Below are positions 14,617-21,395 of a stretch of DNA of 25,444 nucleotides, piece after piece (the first letter of the stretch is position 1; every line of letters starts with the position of its first letter). The notes below the pieces were generated by a model. That model was not told the DNA's origin and made no database searches. It was given only the letters and a program-made list of their open reading frames with translations. Source of the stretch: a virus; the IMG/VR virus record IMGVR_UViG_3300017971_000719, positions 1-25,444 of that record; one strand, written 5' to 3'. Made by a program: the position numbers and the translations under genes.

Positions 14617-15138
14617 ATGAGCAGGCAGCGGGTCGAGCGGGCTCTGGTCAGGCTGGAAGAGTCGATTTTGGACGAGATGTCTCGTGCGGAGCGTGAACGA
14701 ATGGAGCGGCTTGCGGCTTTGGGGGATCTCGAGGCCCGTGCTGCTGCTATGAGGGGGGCAGAACGGACTGGACTTCGCTTTGGCGACATGATGGCAAAGC
14801 AGATGGGCAACGTTCGGGTCGGGAGGATGCGAGCCGTTGTCGGAGTGAGAGATCCGTCGTCGGATGTGGCAACTATCACCGTCGAGCCTGGCGCTGGTAT
14901 GTTTGCTCTACGCTACAGCGCGCAATCAAAAACATTGTCTGTGCGGTGGCTTCTGGGCACATCCAAGTACCGGTTCGAGACTCGTCGGTGGCGTGGATGG
15001 AAGGTCGATCCAGGTCACGCCTCGTACACTCACTTTGTGCAGGCCACGTCCCGTCTGGATGCCGCAAAGAAAGCCCGCAAGGCGATCGTCGGCGTCATGG
15101 GACGAATGAAGCTGGCGTACCCCGACGAGCTAGCGTGA
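14617..15138 (+). CDS. putative capsid-targeted protein with shared N-terminus, unknown body
   Basis: The 173-residue protein begins MSRQRVERALVRLEES and continues MSRAERERMERLAALGDLEA. The second part recurs in the proteins starting at 21396 (RERMRRLAAMGDVEA) and 21256 (VDRLRRLAVEGDAKA), so this group shares two N-terminal modules. Residues ~70-173 are a small alpha/beta-looking domain (TITVEPGAGMFALRYS, WRGWKVDPGHASYTHF) that I do not recognise. Start ATG 14617 follows the AGGAGG of the conserved leader. Candidate maturation sites are weaker than in its relatives; L-D-E before MSR is one. A packaged phage protein is inferred only from the family N-terminus. Confidence 0.75.
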   Translation: MSRQRVERALVRLEESILDEMSRAERERMERLAALGDLEARAAAMRGAERTGLRFGDMMAKQMGNVRVGRMRAVVGVRDPSSDVATITVEPGAGMFALRYSAQSKTLSVRWLLGTSKYRFETRRWRGWKVDPGHASYTHFVQATSRLDAAKKARKAIVGVMGRMKLAYPDELA

Positions 15139-15148
15139 AACATCAAGA

Positions 15149-15310
15149 GCTGCTCGTCTCGAGGAGTTCTGGTCAGACGGCCAGCCGCTCAAGGACGGAT
15201 CTGGTGCCGTCTGCAAGCACTGTGGTAGCCTCGACATCAAGGCGAAGAACCTTTGCCACTCGTGCTACAAGAAAGAGTGGCGACGACAGCGCAAACAGAA
15301 GGCGACATGA
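15149..15310 (+). pseudogene. remnant of a second homing endonuclease (zinc-ribbon tail only)
   Basis: The frame reads AARLEEFWSDGQPLKDG, then CKHCGSL, NLCHSCYKKEWRRQRKQ and a TGA at 15308-15310. It is clearly homologous in DNA and protein to the last ~55 residues of the endonuclease at 13165-14064 (AARLAEFWSDGQPLKDG, CKQCGSL, LCESCYKKEWRR). No start codon is present; an in-frame TAG lies just upstream at 15131. All four zinc-binding cysteines remain. The differences between copies, many synonymous, indicate an old divergence under selection rather than a fresh duplication. It ends in an ATGA overlap with the next gene. It is probably what is left of an endonuclease gene that once sat here. 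Confidence 0.8.
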
Positions 15311-16047
15311 GTAGACGGGAGTTGGAAGAGCGTATCGCGCTGCTGGAGACACGGAGGAAGAGGAAGAAGGTCACGGACGCTCAGGAGCGAGCCCTGTACA
15401 AGATCATCAATGCGCTCAGGAGTGGTCGGGTATATTTCAAGAAGCGCGGCAAGCAGCTTGTCCCGCCGGCGTCCCTTCGTGGCATCAGGACGAACGTGCT
15501 CCGGGCGCTTGAGGATCACGATCTCGTGAACCTGAGGGCCTTGCCCGGTGGGCGCGTCGAGGTGACGCGAACGGACGTTCACGACTGGCGCGAGAAAGAG
15601 CGAGAGCGGTTCTCGGAGCCCACGAAGAAAGAGCCTGCGGATCCGAACATCCTGCTTGCAGATCCCGAGACGGAGCTGCTGGATCCCGAGACGTGGAAGA
15701 AGGTGGGTCGACGCATCAGCTATGATGAGCATCAGGCCCGGATCCGAAAGTATCCCGAGGACGCAAAGGGCAAAGCCCTCCGTATCGGGTTCATCATCAA
15801 GGTGTCTCCGGCCCAGCATGTGTTGCAGCCGCATCAGTTGTACTGGCGAAACCTGCAACTCTGGTGGCTGGTTTCCGACGGTCGGCAGCTGCGTATGGTC
15901 GGCCGGAACAGGCATGCGCTGGAGTACTCGGACGTGAAGACGGAGACCGGGTGGAAGCGTGGCTGGGTCAAGATGCGGAAAATGGCTGCACAGTATTACA
16001 AGCGGGCCATCGAGGCCGGCGAGTGGGACAGCACGTTTTACCGGTGA
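15307..16047 (+). CDS. putative capsid-targeted protein with winged-helix-like domain
   Basis: The 246-residue protein begins MSRRELEERIALLETR, with L-L-E before TR as the predicted protease site. Residues ~20-95 look like a winged helix (AQERALYKIINALRSGR, LRALEDHDLVNLRALPGG, RVEVTRTDV), suggesting DNA or RNA binding. A charged Pro/Glu linker follows, then a C-terminal domain of unknown type (LYWRNLQLWWLVSDGRQLRMVG). ATG 15307 is chosen over an upstream ATG because the family motif begins there, and the upstream part is the endonuclease remnant in another frame. It overlaps that remnant's stop and lies 9 bp before the next gene. If it is ejected, it could act on host transcription; this is speculative. 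Confidence 0.72.
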   Translation: MSRRELEERIALLETRRKRKKVTDAQERALYKIINALRSGRVYFKKRGKQLVPPASLRGIRTNVLRALEDHDLVNLRALPGGRVEVTRTDVHDWREKERERFSEPTKKEPADPNILLADPETELLDPETWKKVGRRISYDEHQARIRKYPEDAKGKALRIGFIIKVSPAQHVLQPHQLYWRNLQLWWLVSDGRQLRMVGRNRHALEYSDVKTETGWKRGWVKMRKMAAQYYKRAIEAGEWDSTFYR

Positions 16048-16056
16048 GGTGATGCC

Positions 16057-16887
16057 GTGAGCAGAGAGCTGCTGGAAGACAGGATTGCGGTTCTGGAGGC
16101 TCGCAACCAGCCCTGTGGTGTTGGGCAGCGTGCTGATCTCACGGGATGTATTCCTCGCGGCGGGTCGGGTCGTGGTCTGCGCGATGAGGATGTGCACGAA
16201 GCATACGATGCGCTGCAGGCGGCGTTCAGCACTGTCAAAGACAGCATGGGCTACGAGCGCCGCGTGGTGGAGGCCGACAAGCTCACGCCGGCCGCCACAG
16301 CAGTGATGGATGCCGCGACGCTGTTCACGTCGGAAGGCGGTGTGGATCTGATTCGCGACCCGGCAGCCTTTGATCGTGGTGTTCGAGCCCACAAGTTCGA
16401 CGGCCCCAGCATCATCCACAGAAACGACGATGGATCGCGCAAGTACATCGACCAGCACAAGGTGCAGCACTCGAGAGCGGCCTTCGAGTCGGCAAACAAG
16501 GTGATGACCGCGCTGGCCACCAGACCGATGGCGCCCGGAGCATCCCCGGAGCTGACACGGGGCGTAGCCTTGCCAACGAACGTGGCAAGTAAGCTCAAGG
16601 CGGGTGAAACCACAGACCTCGGCGAGATGCTGTCGTTCTCCACGGAGTCCTGGGTGGCGTCCAGCTTTGCCGCCCAACGCAAGGCGAGCATCGAGCGCGA
16701 CGAGGGTCCCGGGTCGGCCACGTCTGTCATCTTCACCATACCGAAAGGGGAGGCACGTCGAGGCTCGGACATCTCGGAGATCGGGACTGGCGAGCTGGAA
16801 GAGTTTGTCAGCTCTGGTAGGGTTCGACTGACGAACATCGAGCGCAAATACGACGGGACCTTGGCCGTCGAGTGTGAGCAGGTGTAG
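16057..16887 (+). CDS. putative capsid-targeted ADP-ribosyltransferase (R-S-E class)
   Basis: The 276-residue protein begins MSRELLEDRIAVLEAR (GTG start 16057). Residues ~160-270 have the order of an R-S-E ADP-ribosyltransferase: Arg168 in ELTRGVALP, a Ser-Thr-Glu strand at 195-197 in LSFSTESWVASSFA, and a Glu-x-Glu at 246-248 in GTGELEEFVSSGRVRL. The region VIFTIPKGEARRGSDIS before it matches the usual strand-turn. Such enzymes move ADP-ribose from NAD to target residues; T4 Alt, a packaged and injected member of the wider group, modifies host RNA polymerase. By analogy this may act on the host right after infection. The target is unknown. The domain call is from motifs only. Confidence 0.7.
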   Translation: MSRELLEDRIAVLEARNQPCGVGQRADLTGCIPRGGSGRGLRDEDVHEAYDALQAAFSTVKDSMGYERRVVEADKLTPAATAVMDAATLFTSEGGVDLIRDPAAFDRGVRAHKFDGPSIIHRNDDGSRKYIDQHKVQHSRAAFESANKVMTALATRPMAPGASPELTRGVALPTNVASKLKAGETTDLGEMLSFSTESWVASSFAAQRKASIERDEGPGSATSVIFTIPKGEARRGSDISEIGTGELEEFVSSGRVRLTNIERKYDGTLAVECEQV

Positions 16888-16908
16888 CAAAGCACAGCAG
16901 GAGACGAC

Positions 16909-17766
16909 ATGAGCAGTGGGCGCGCGGGAAAGTTGAGGCGGCTGATGCAACGCTACGGCAGTGCTCAGGAGTTTGCCTCTGCGCGGCTCTCGGGCTACGG
17001 CGCCAAGTCGGCCAACGCGATCGTCGGCATCATCGATGCTGCATCCAGAACGCGGCTCGACTTGAATCGGGTACGGCAGGAAGTACGTGCACACGGCAAG
17101 TGGTACTTTCTGCATCGTGTTGCTGTGTCCGAGCTGAACTATCGAACGCACGGCAAAGTGGTGCCGTCAGGGAGCGAGGACCTCTCTCGGCCCATCGTCA
17201 TTGGTCTACGTGGCGAGGTGCTGGACGGGAGGCACAGAGTTGCTTTGGCGGTGCAGACGGGAGTGCAGTCTCTTCCGGCTTACGTTCCTGCGGAGCGTCT
17301 CTATCGGCAGCTTGTCGAGGCTCGTGAGGGGGACGACATGAGCAGAGAGCTACTGGAGGAGCGTCTTGAGTTACTCGAGGGTCGCAAGGCCGTCGTCTAC
17401 GAGTACGGCGTCTCGTTGCGGCCTGTATCGTTTGCCACGGTACCCAAGGGCTACATCGGCACCAGTAGGCACCCGGAGTTCCGACACGGTTTGGTGATCT
17501 ACGACCGCAAGCTATCTCGACGCGAGCAGGACAGCCACCATCTCGTCTGGCTACCCGGCCGCAAGGATCTGCCACGCCTGGCGACCAAGATCGTCAAAGG
17601 CATGGACTACGTTCGGGAGACGCTGGAAGAGTACGACATGGATCGGGCCAGCGGCGAGGCAGTCATCGAGTGGGAGATCAGGGACAAGCTGCCCGGTGTT
17701 CATCTCTCGTTGAAGGTGTTCGTACCAATGGTCGTGCGCGAGATGCGAAAACAGAGGACGACATGA
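16909..17766 (+). CDS. ParB-like domain protein fused in frame to a capsid-targeted module
   Basis: The frame is 285 residues long. The first part (1-143) starts MSSGRAGKLRRLMQR, a diverged version of the family N-terminus, and contains a ParB/sulfiredoxin-like signature RPIVIGLRGEVLDGRHRVAL (D106-G-R-H-R110) typical of nucleotide-dependent DNA-binding or nuclease folds. At Met144 (17338) a full family N-terminus reappears, MSRELLEERLELLEGR, preceded by the family leader GGGGGACGAC, followed by ~125 residues of unknown fold. So either two genes have fused by stop loss, or the second is also made from an internal start. Maturation at L-L-E before GR would separate the halves. It overlaps the next gene by ATGA. 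Confidence 0.7.
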   Translation: MSSGRAGKLRRLMQRYGSAQEFASARLSGYGAKSANAIVGIIDAASRTRLDLNRVRQEVRAHGKWYFLHRVAVSELNYRTHGKVVPSGSEDLSRPIVIGLRGEVLDGRHRVALAVQTGVQSLPAYVPAERLYRQLVEAREGDDMSRELLEERLELLEGRKAVVYEYGVSLRPVSFATVPKGYIGTSRHPEFRHGLVIYDRKLSRREQDSHHLVWLPGRKDLPRLATKIVKGMDYVRETLEEYDMDRASGEAVIEWEIRDKLPGVHLSLKVFVPMVVREMRKQRTT

Positions 17767-18479
17767 GCAGGCATCGCGTCGGGAAGGCTTTGGGCAGGTT
17801 GGTAGAGGCAACACGAAAGCTGCCACCCAAGTTTCCGGCAAACGAGATCGGCCTGATGACGCAGGACGAGTTCCTGAAGCATCGGAACCCCGGGCGCAAG
17901 TATCACCCATCCACGTCCTACGACTTTTCGCTGGCCGACCTGAACCGGGACTACAGCCGCCGCGTGCTGCAACGGATCCGTCTCAGCCGTGGGGGCTCGC
18001 TGACCATCGAGAAAGCCTCACGCGGGCACCTCTTCGTCTATGACGACGAGGTGGTGGCGGTACTGCACAACGGCACGCTCTACAGGACGAACCGGCTCCC
18101 GGCCTACGAGATCCCCAAGGCGTACTGGGAGAACCAGAAGCGCGTGGAGCTTCCGATTCGACGACGCAAGCTCGTCAAGTACCTGGACGAGTATGTGTCA
18201 CTGGTGAGCAACATTTCTCGACGGAACATACGGGAGCATCCTCACACGGTGCAGAATGTGATCGTCGACGGTGAACCGTTCTTCATCCGCTCCGAGAAAC
18301 GGCTGAAGAAGGACGCCGGCACCAACCTGTCGATGATGAACTCACGCGGTGAGGTCGTAGCGGTAGCACAGAACGAGTGGGGCGCGACGCTGATCGTTGT
18401 CGCCAAGGAGTATCGGCGGCGAGGGCTCGGCAGAGTCATCGGCAAGTACTGGTACCGGTGGAATCCTCGGTTCAAGTAG
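17763..18479 (+). CDS. putative capsid-targeted GNAT-like protein ending at an internal amber codon
   Basis: The 238-residue product begins MSRHRVGKALGRLVEATRK (L-V-E before AT as predicted cleavage). Residues 205-225 (EWGATLIVVAKEYRRRGLGR) contain the GNAT acetyl-CoA loop R218-x-x-G221-x-G223. GNAT folds need about 40 or more residues after this loop, yet the frame stops 15 residues later at TAG 18477-18479. Coding sequence continues in the same frame (GGFTVAGESAAIQQW) to 19085 without an alternative start nearby. The TAG therefore appears to split one gene, either as a nonsense mutation or as a leaky stop. Function, if any, would be acetyl transfer to an unknown target. Confidence 0.68.
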   Translation: MSRHRVGKALGRLVEATRKLPPKFPANEIGLMTQDEFLKHRNPGRKYHPSTSYDFSLADLNRDYSRRVLQRIRLSRGGSLTIEKASRGHLFVYDDEVVAVLHNGTLYRTNRLPAYEIPKAYWENQKRVELPIRRRKLVKYLDEYVSLVSNISRRNIREHPHTVQNVIVDGEPFFIRSEKRLKKDAGTNLSMMNSRGEVVAVAQNEWGATLIVVAKEYRRRGLGRVIGKYWYRWNPRFK

Positions 18480-19085
18480 GGAGGGTTCACTGTCGCCGGC
18501 GAGAGTGCCGCGATCCAGCAGTGGAAGGATCGTGTCCGCACGTTCCTCCAGAACGGGTGGTATTCGGAGCTTGTCCGAGAGGGTCGGATCTCACCCGATC
18601 GAGTCCGCGAGATCATGAAAGATCTTGGTGAGCGGCCGAAACGTCGAAAGGCCCGACCCGGAAAGGCCAAGCCGGAGCTGCTGTTCTATGTGGAGGGCCC
18701 GACGTTCGTGGTGTACGACGCTCGATTTCTCGAGGAGCAGGACGACAAGTACATCTACGGCTACGGGTTCTTCCGAGACGCTCGCGTCGGAACGTTTCTG
18801 TTCACGATCGACTATGACCGTAAGTACCGGAAACTGGTGACGTCTGTGGCGCTCCAGATGGCGCGCGATGCAGGAGACCTGATCTACGACGGCGAGGGCT
18901 ACGGTGACGTGCTCGAGCTGAGTGGCCTTCAGGACGTCGAGCGGGACGGGGACTACGTTCGGCTCACCAAGGACAAGATGGATCTCGGTCTGCTGTCTCG
19001 CTTCGAGCGTCGGGCTCGGTCCCGCGTCGACCGGTACGGTGAGATTTTGACACTGCTGCTCGAGATGGCCGAGAGCAAGTGGTGA
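18480..19085 (+). pseudogene. in-frame continuation of the GNAT-like gene after the amber codon
   Basis: Directly after TAG 18477-18479 the same frame runs 201 codons to TGA 19083-19085. The first 45 codons (GGFTVAGESAAIQQW, FLQNGWYSELVREGRIS) contain no ATG, GTG, TTG or CTG and have gene-like codon use. The first usable start is ATG 18615, which lacks a Shine-Dalgarno and would give MKDLGERPKRRK and 156 residues. The later part, LLFYVEGPTFVVYDARFL and FLFTIDYDRKYRKLV, looks like a folded alpha/beta domain. No family N-terminus occurs here, consistent with it being the rest of the upstream gene. It might also be made as a separate product from 18615. Confidence 0.6.
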
Positions 19086-19107
19086 GAACGTTCGGGAGGC
19101 AAGCATC

Positions 19108-20202
19108 ATGGGCACAAGACAGCTACTCGAGGCCGCACTTGAGCACTTGAACGAGGTGAGGGCAGCGCCACAGGCAGGATACCTGAAGCTGCTACGTAAG
19201 ACGCTGTGGAGCATCCTGGACGAGCTGCGCGACATTCACGGCCTTCTGGACGACGATGCGGACTCGTTCCTCTACTGGGTCAGCGACGGCTTCGACTCGG
19301 GCTCTCTTGTGGTGGCACAGCTCATCAAGGAACGCCTTCAGGGTCCTTTCAGCAACCTCCTTCCGTGGAGCAGTGGGCTCGAACGAGACCTGCAGTGGCT
19401 GCATCGTGTGTTGCGGGATCTCGTTGATGGGGAACTCGACGACTGGCTGGCGCCCCTCCTGAGCGTCGACCCTCGTCTCGTCCGTCAGAAGTATCCCGAT
19501 CACGAGCAGAACCTGGCGCGCGGACTCGACAAACGGCTGGTGCGCGTTCCGAAGCTCGCCCGCAAGCTGAAACGCTGGCTCGTCGACGCCGAGGCCAAGG
19601 TCGACGAGCTAATCCGCAGCACACGTCCTGGCTACGAGCCCGAGACCGAAGACGTCGAGACGCTCTATCACACCACCGTGAACGCCAAGCGGCTCGCCCG
19701 CACTGGCTTCTCTCGAGGCGCTCAGCGTGCAGAGGGTCTCGGTGGCCAGACGACCACGCGCAGCGGAAAGCACGCCATCTCCTTTACCAGCGATATCTAC
19801 GTGGCCAAAGAGATCGCCCGAGCACTCAAAGAGGCCATCCTGATTGCAAAGGGGAAGCTGCGGCGGCACCACATTGTCGACTGGGCACGACGAGCGGGCA
19901 TCTTGCGTCAGGTTCTGCGCGGCGGTGAGGGTCTTGGAGGTGGGAGCGACGATCCCAATCATCCTGCCAACGTGCTTGGTCTGTACCAGGCATTTCTCAC
20001 TCTCAGCAACCGCTATGACCCGATGTTCTTCGGTGACACCAGTAGCTTGATGAAGACTCTGGCTCGGAAAACACAGCGCGACGTTGGCATTCTGGTGTGC
20101 AGGGTCAACATGCGCCACCCAGACATCAGCTACCACAAAGGAATGCGTGAGTACCGTGTGCCGGCTGAGGCGGTGCTGGAGATCACGAGGGTCGTTTCGT
20201 AG
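19108..20202 (+). CDS. large capsid-targeted-type protein, possible ADP-ribosyltransferase-like C-terminus
   Basis: The 364-residue protein begins MGTRQLLEAALEHLNEVRA, a variant of the family N-terminus with L-N-E before VR. Residues ~30-165 are predicted helical (LLRKTLWSILDELRDIHGLL, LARKLKRWLVDAEAKVDELI). The C-terminal ~180 residues follow the layout of some ADP-ribosyltransferase-like toxins: LYHTTV with His188, AISFTSDIYVAKEIA (225-235) and REYRVPAEAVLEI with Glu348. The order His, aromatic/Ser-Thr strand, Glu fits the H-Y-E-like group, but the match is loose and the assignment tentative. It is the last plus-strand gene of this run and converges on the minus-strand gene at 20259; the 56 bp between show no clear terminator. 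Confidence 0.55.
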   Translation: MGTRQLLEAALEHLNEVRAAPQAGYLKLLRKTLWSILDELRDIHGLLDDDADSFLYWVSDGFDSGSLVVAQLIKERLQGPFSNLLPWSSGLERDLQWLHRVLRDLVDGELDDWLAPLLSVDPRLVRQKYPDHEQNLARGLDKRLVRVPKLARKLKRWLVDAEAKVDELIRSTRPGYEPETEDVETLYHTTVNAKRLARTGFSRGAQRAEGLGGQTTTRSGKHAISFTSDIYVAKEIARALKEAILIAKGKLRRHHIVDWARRAGILRQVLRGGEGLGGGSDDPNHPANVLGLYQAFLTLSNRYDPMFFGDTSSLMKTLARKTQRDVGILVCRVNMRHPDISYHKGMREYRVPAEAVLEITRVVS

Positions 20203-20258
20203 GGCCAGGTCGTCGCTGAGTTGGTCTATCGTCGATAAGCAACGCGCTGGCGGTCGAC

Positions 20259-20582
20259 TCAGTAGTTGTACTTGCGACGGTGGAGCTGCTGACGAATGCG
20301 CTCACCCTTCTTCGTGAGCTTGATGCTGTGGTCAGTACCCAGTGCCGAGCGGCCCTTGTAGGTGATCTTGATCAGACCACGCTTCACGGCCTTGCCCATG
20401 ACTCCGACGGTGCTCATGCCCACGTCACGGAAGGCATTGAGTAGTTCTGTGCCGTAGACCTCGAAGTGTGGCACTGACTGGACGACCATCTTGTCGAACT
20501 CGTCGATACCCTTTTTCTTCCGGGCCTCGGTGAGGCGGTCCTGGAGGTCCTCGATCCGTTCAATCAGTTCTCGTCGCGACAT
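20259..20582 (-). CDS. putative capsid-targeted winged-helix protein
   Basis: The 107-residue protein starts MSRRELIERIEDLQDRLTEARK, almost a copy of the start of the minus-strand protein at 14475, followed by a different body. Residues ~45-105 look like a winged helix: ELLNAFRDVGMSTVGVMGKAVKRGLIKI, then SIKLTKKGERIRQQL, as in transcription regulators. L-T-E before AR is the likely protease site. The start at 20582 is fixed by the motif and by the leader GACAACAAAGGAG; the longer frame upstream belongs to the neighbouring gene's antisense. It lies 35 bp downstream of the gene at 21256-20618 and is probably co-transcribed with it. Confidence 0.75.
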   Translation of the reverse strand: MSRRELIERIEDLQDRLTEARKKKGIDEFDKMVVQSVPHFEVYGTELLNAFRDVGMSTVGVMGKAVKRGLIKITYKGRSALGTDHSIKLTKKGERIRQQLHRRKYNY

Positions 20583-20617
20583 GACGAGTCTCCTTTGTTG
20601 TCCTGTCAGTGTGGTGG

Positions 20618-21256
20618 CTATCCTCGCGCGTCGAAATAGCCGAGCTGGAACGGCCGGTTCGTCTGGGGCACGAGCAGCTGACCGTTCTTCGGGTCGATGT
20701 AGACGTAGTTGCGCGTGTAGTCGTGCTTGTATGAGTACCGCCCAGCCTTGGTCTTGCCCATGTACATGAACTCGCCTGTGGCGGCCTGACGGGGGGCTCC
20801 GCGCTCGGTGGGCAGCTTTCGTCCCTTCAGTGCATTGGCCAGCATCTCGAACGCCACGTCGACCTCGAAACGTGAGCCTGTGCGGCGCAGATCGGACATC
20901 CAGATCGGCATGTTGTCTCGAGTCTTGCCCACGCGGACGAGAGTGACGCTGCCCTCGTTGGCGAGCTTCTTTGCCCACCCTTCCGAGGCGGCAAAGCGGA
21001 CGTAGCCGGCCTGTCGGCCGAGGTATCGGGTGTCGCTGCGGATGGTGCGGATCATCTCGCGGTGGTGATGGTACTTCTGGCTGATGACGCCGCTGGCCTC
21101 AATGGAGTGCCCGAGACGCAACAGTTGGCGATACAGCTCTTTCGAGGCCTTTGCGTCGCCCTCGACGGCCAGACGTCGCAGCCGATCGACGTCGGCTGAC
21201 TCGCTGATGCGTGCTTCCAACAGCTCGAGTCTCTCGTTCAGCTCTCGTCTCGACAT
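20618..21256 (-). CDS. putative capsid-targeted protein with shared N-terminus, unknown body
   Basis: The 212-residue protein begins MSRRELNERLELLEAR (L-L-E before AR, the pattern closest to T4 internal-protein sites), followed by the second family module VDRLRRLAVEGDAKA. The body is basic and Tyr-rich near the C-terminus (GRYSYKHDYTRNYVYIDPKNGQ) and is not recognised. The start at 21256 is placed at the family motif with GGAG upstream in the leader GACAACAGCCGGAG. Transcription would come from the minus-strand promoter at 21300-21328. It is divergent from the gene at 21396. No catalytic motif was seen. Confidence 0.74.
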   Translation of the reverse strand: MSRRELNERLELLEARISESADVDRLRRLAVEGDAKASKELYRQLLRLGHSIEASGVISQKYHHHREMIRTIRSDTRYLGRQAGYVRFAASEGWAKKLANEGSVTLVRVGKTRDNMPIWMSDLRRTGSRFEVDVAFEMLANALKGRKLPTERGAPRQAATGEFMYMGKTKAGRYSYKHDYTRNYVYIDPKNGQLLVPQTNRPFQLGYFDARG

Positions 21257-21299
21257 GGCGTTCTCCGGCTGTTGTCTCTCACAGCACGAAACGTGAGTT

Positions 21300-21328
21300 A
21301 TTATCACAGTCTCCTCCAGAATACGCAA
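21300..21328 (-). promoter_or_regulatory. minus-strand promoter of divergent pair B
   Basis: On the minus strand TTGCGT (21323-21328) and GATAAT (21300-21305) are 17 bp apart; the -10 is preceded by TGT, giving an extended form. Sequence after the -10 (ACTCACGTT) resembles that after the -10 of the minus promoter at 14525 (CGTTCACGTT). Confidence 0.6.
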
Positions 21329-21341
21329 ACGAGAGTGGCAG

Positions 21342-21371
21342 TTGTCAACAGTTATCGCTACGCGGTAGAGT
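21342..21371 (+). promoter_or_regulatory. plus-strand promoter of divergent pair B
   Basis: TTGTCA (21342-21347) and TAGAGT (21366-21371) are 18 bp apart, the same hexamers and spacing as at 14563-14592. It drives the gene at 21396. Confidence 0.6.
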
Positions 21372-21390
21372 GTCTGCAGCGAACAGGAGG
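21366..21390 (+). repeat. 25-bp perfect direct repeat, copy 2
   Basis: This block is identical to 14587-14611, from the -10 element to the ribosome site. See the first copy. Confidence 0.85.
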
Positions 21391-21395
21391 CGTAC

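Noticed and set aside
15265-17151. 628-codon minus-strand open frame opposite three cargo genes
   Set aside because: Plus-strand genes here have shared starts, leaders and domains; the antisense frame has none.
17763-19085. Genome-wide reassignment of TAG as a sense codon
   Set aside because: TAG ends several well-supported genes here (terminase, portal, and those ending at 16887, 20202, 21917), so recoding does not explain the internal TAG.
20583-20978. Upstream extension of the minus-strand winged-helix gene
   Set aside because: It would overlap the coding sequence of the next minus-strand gene in another frame, while the family motif and ribosome site fix the start at 20582.
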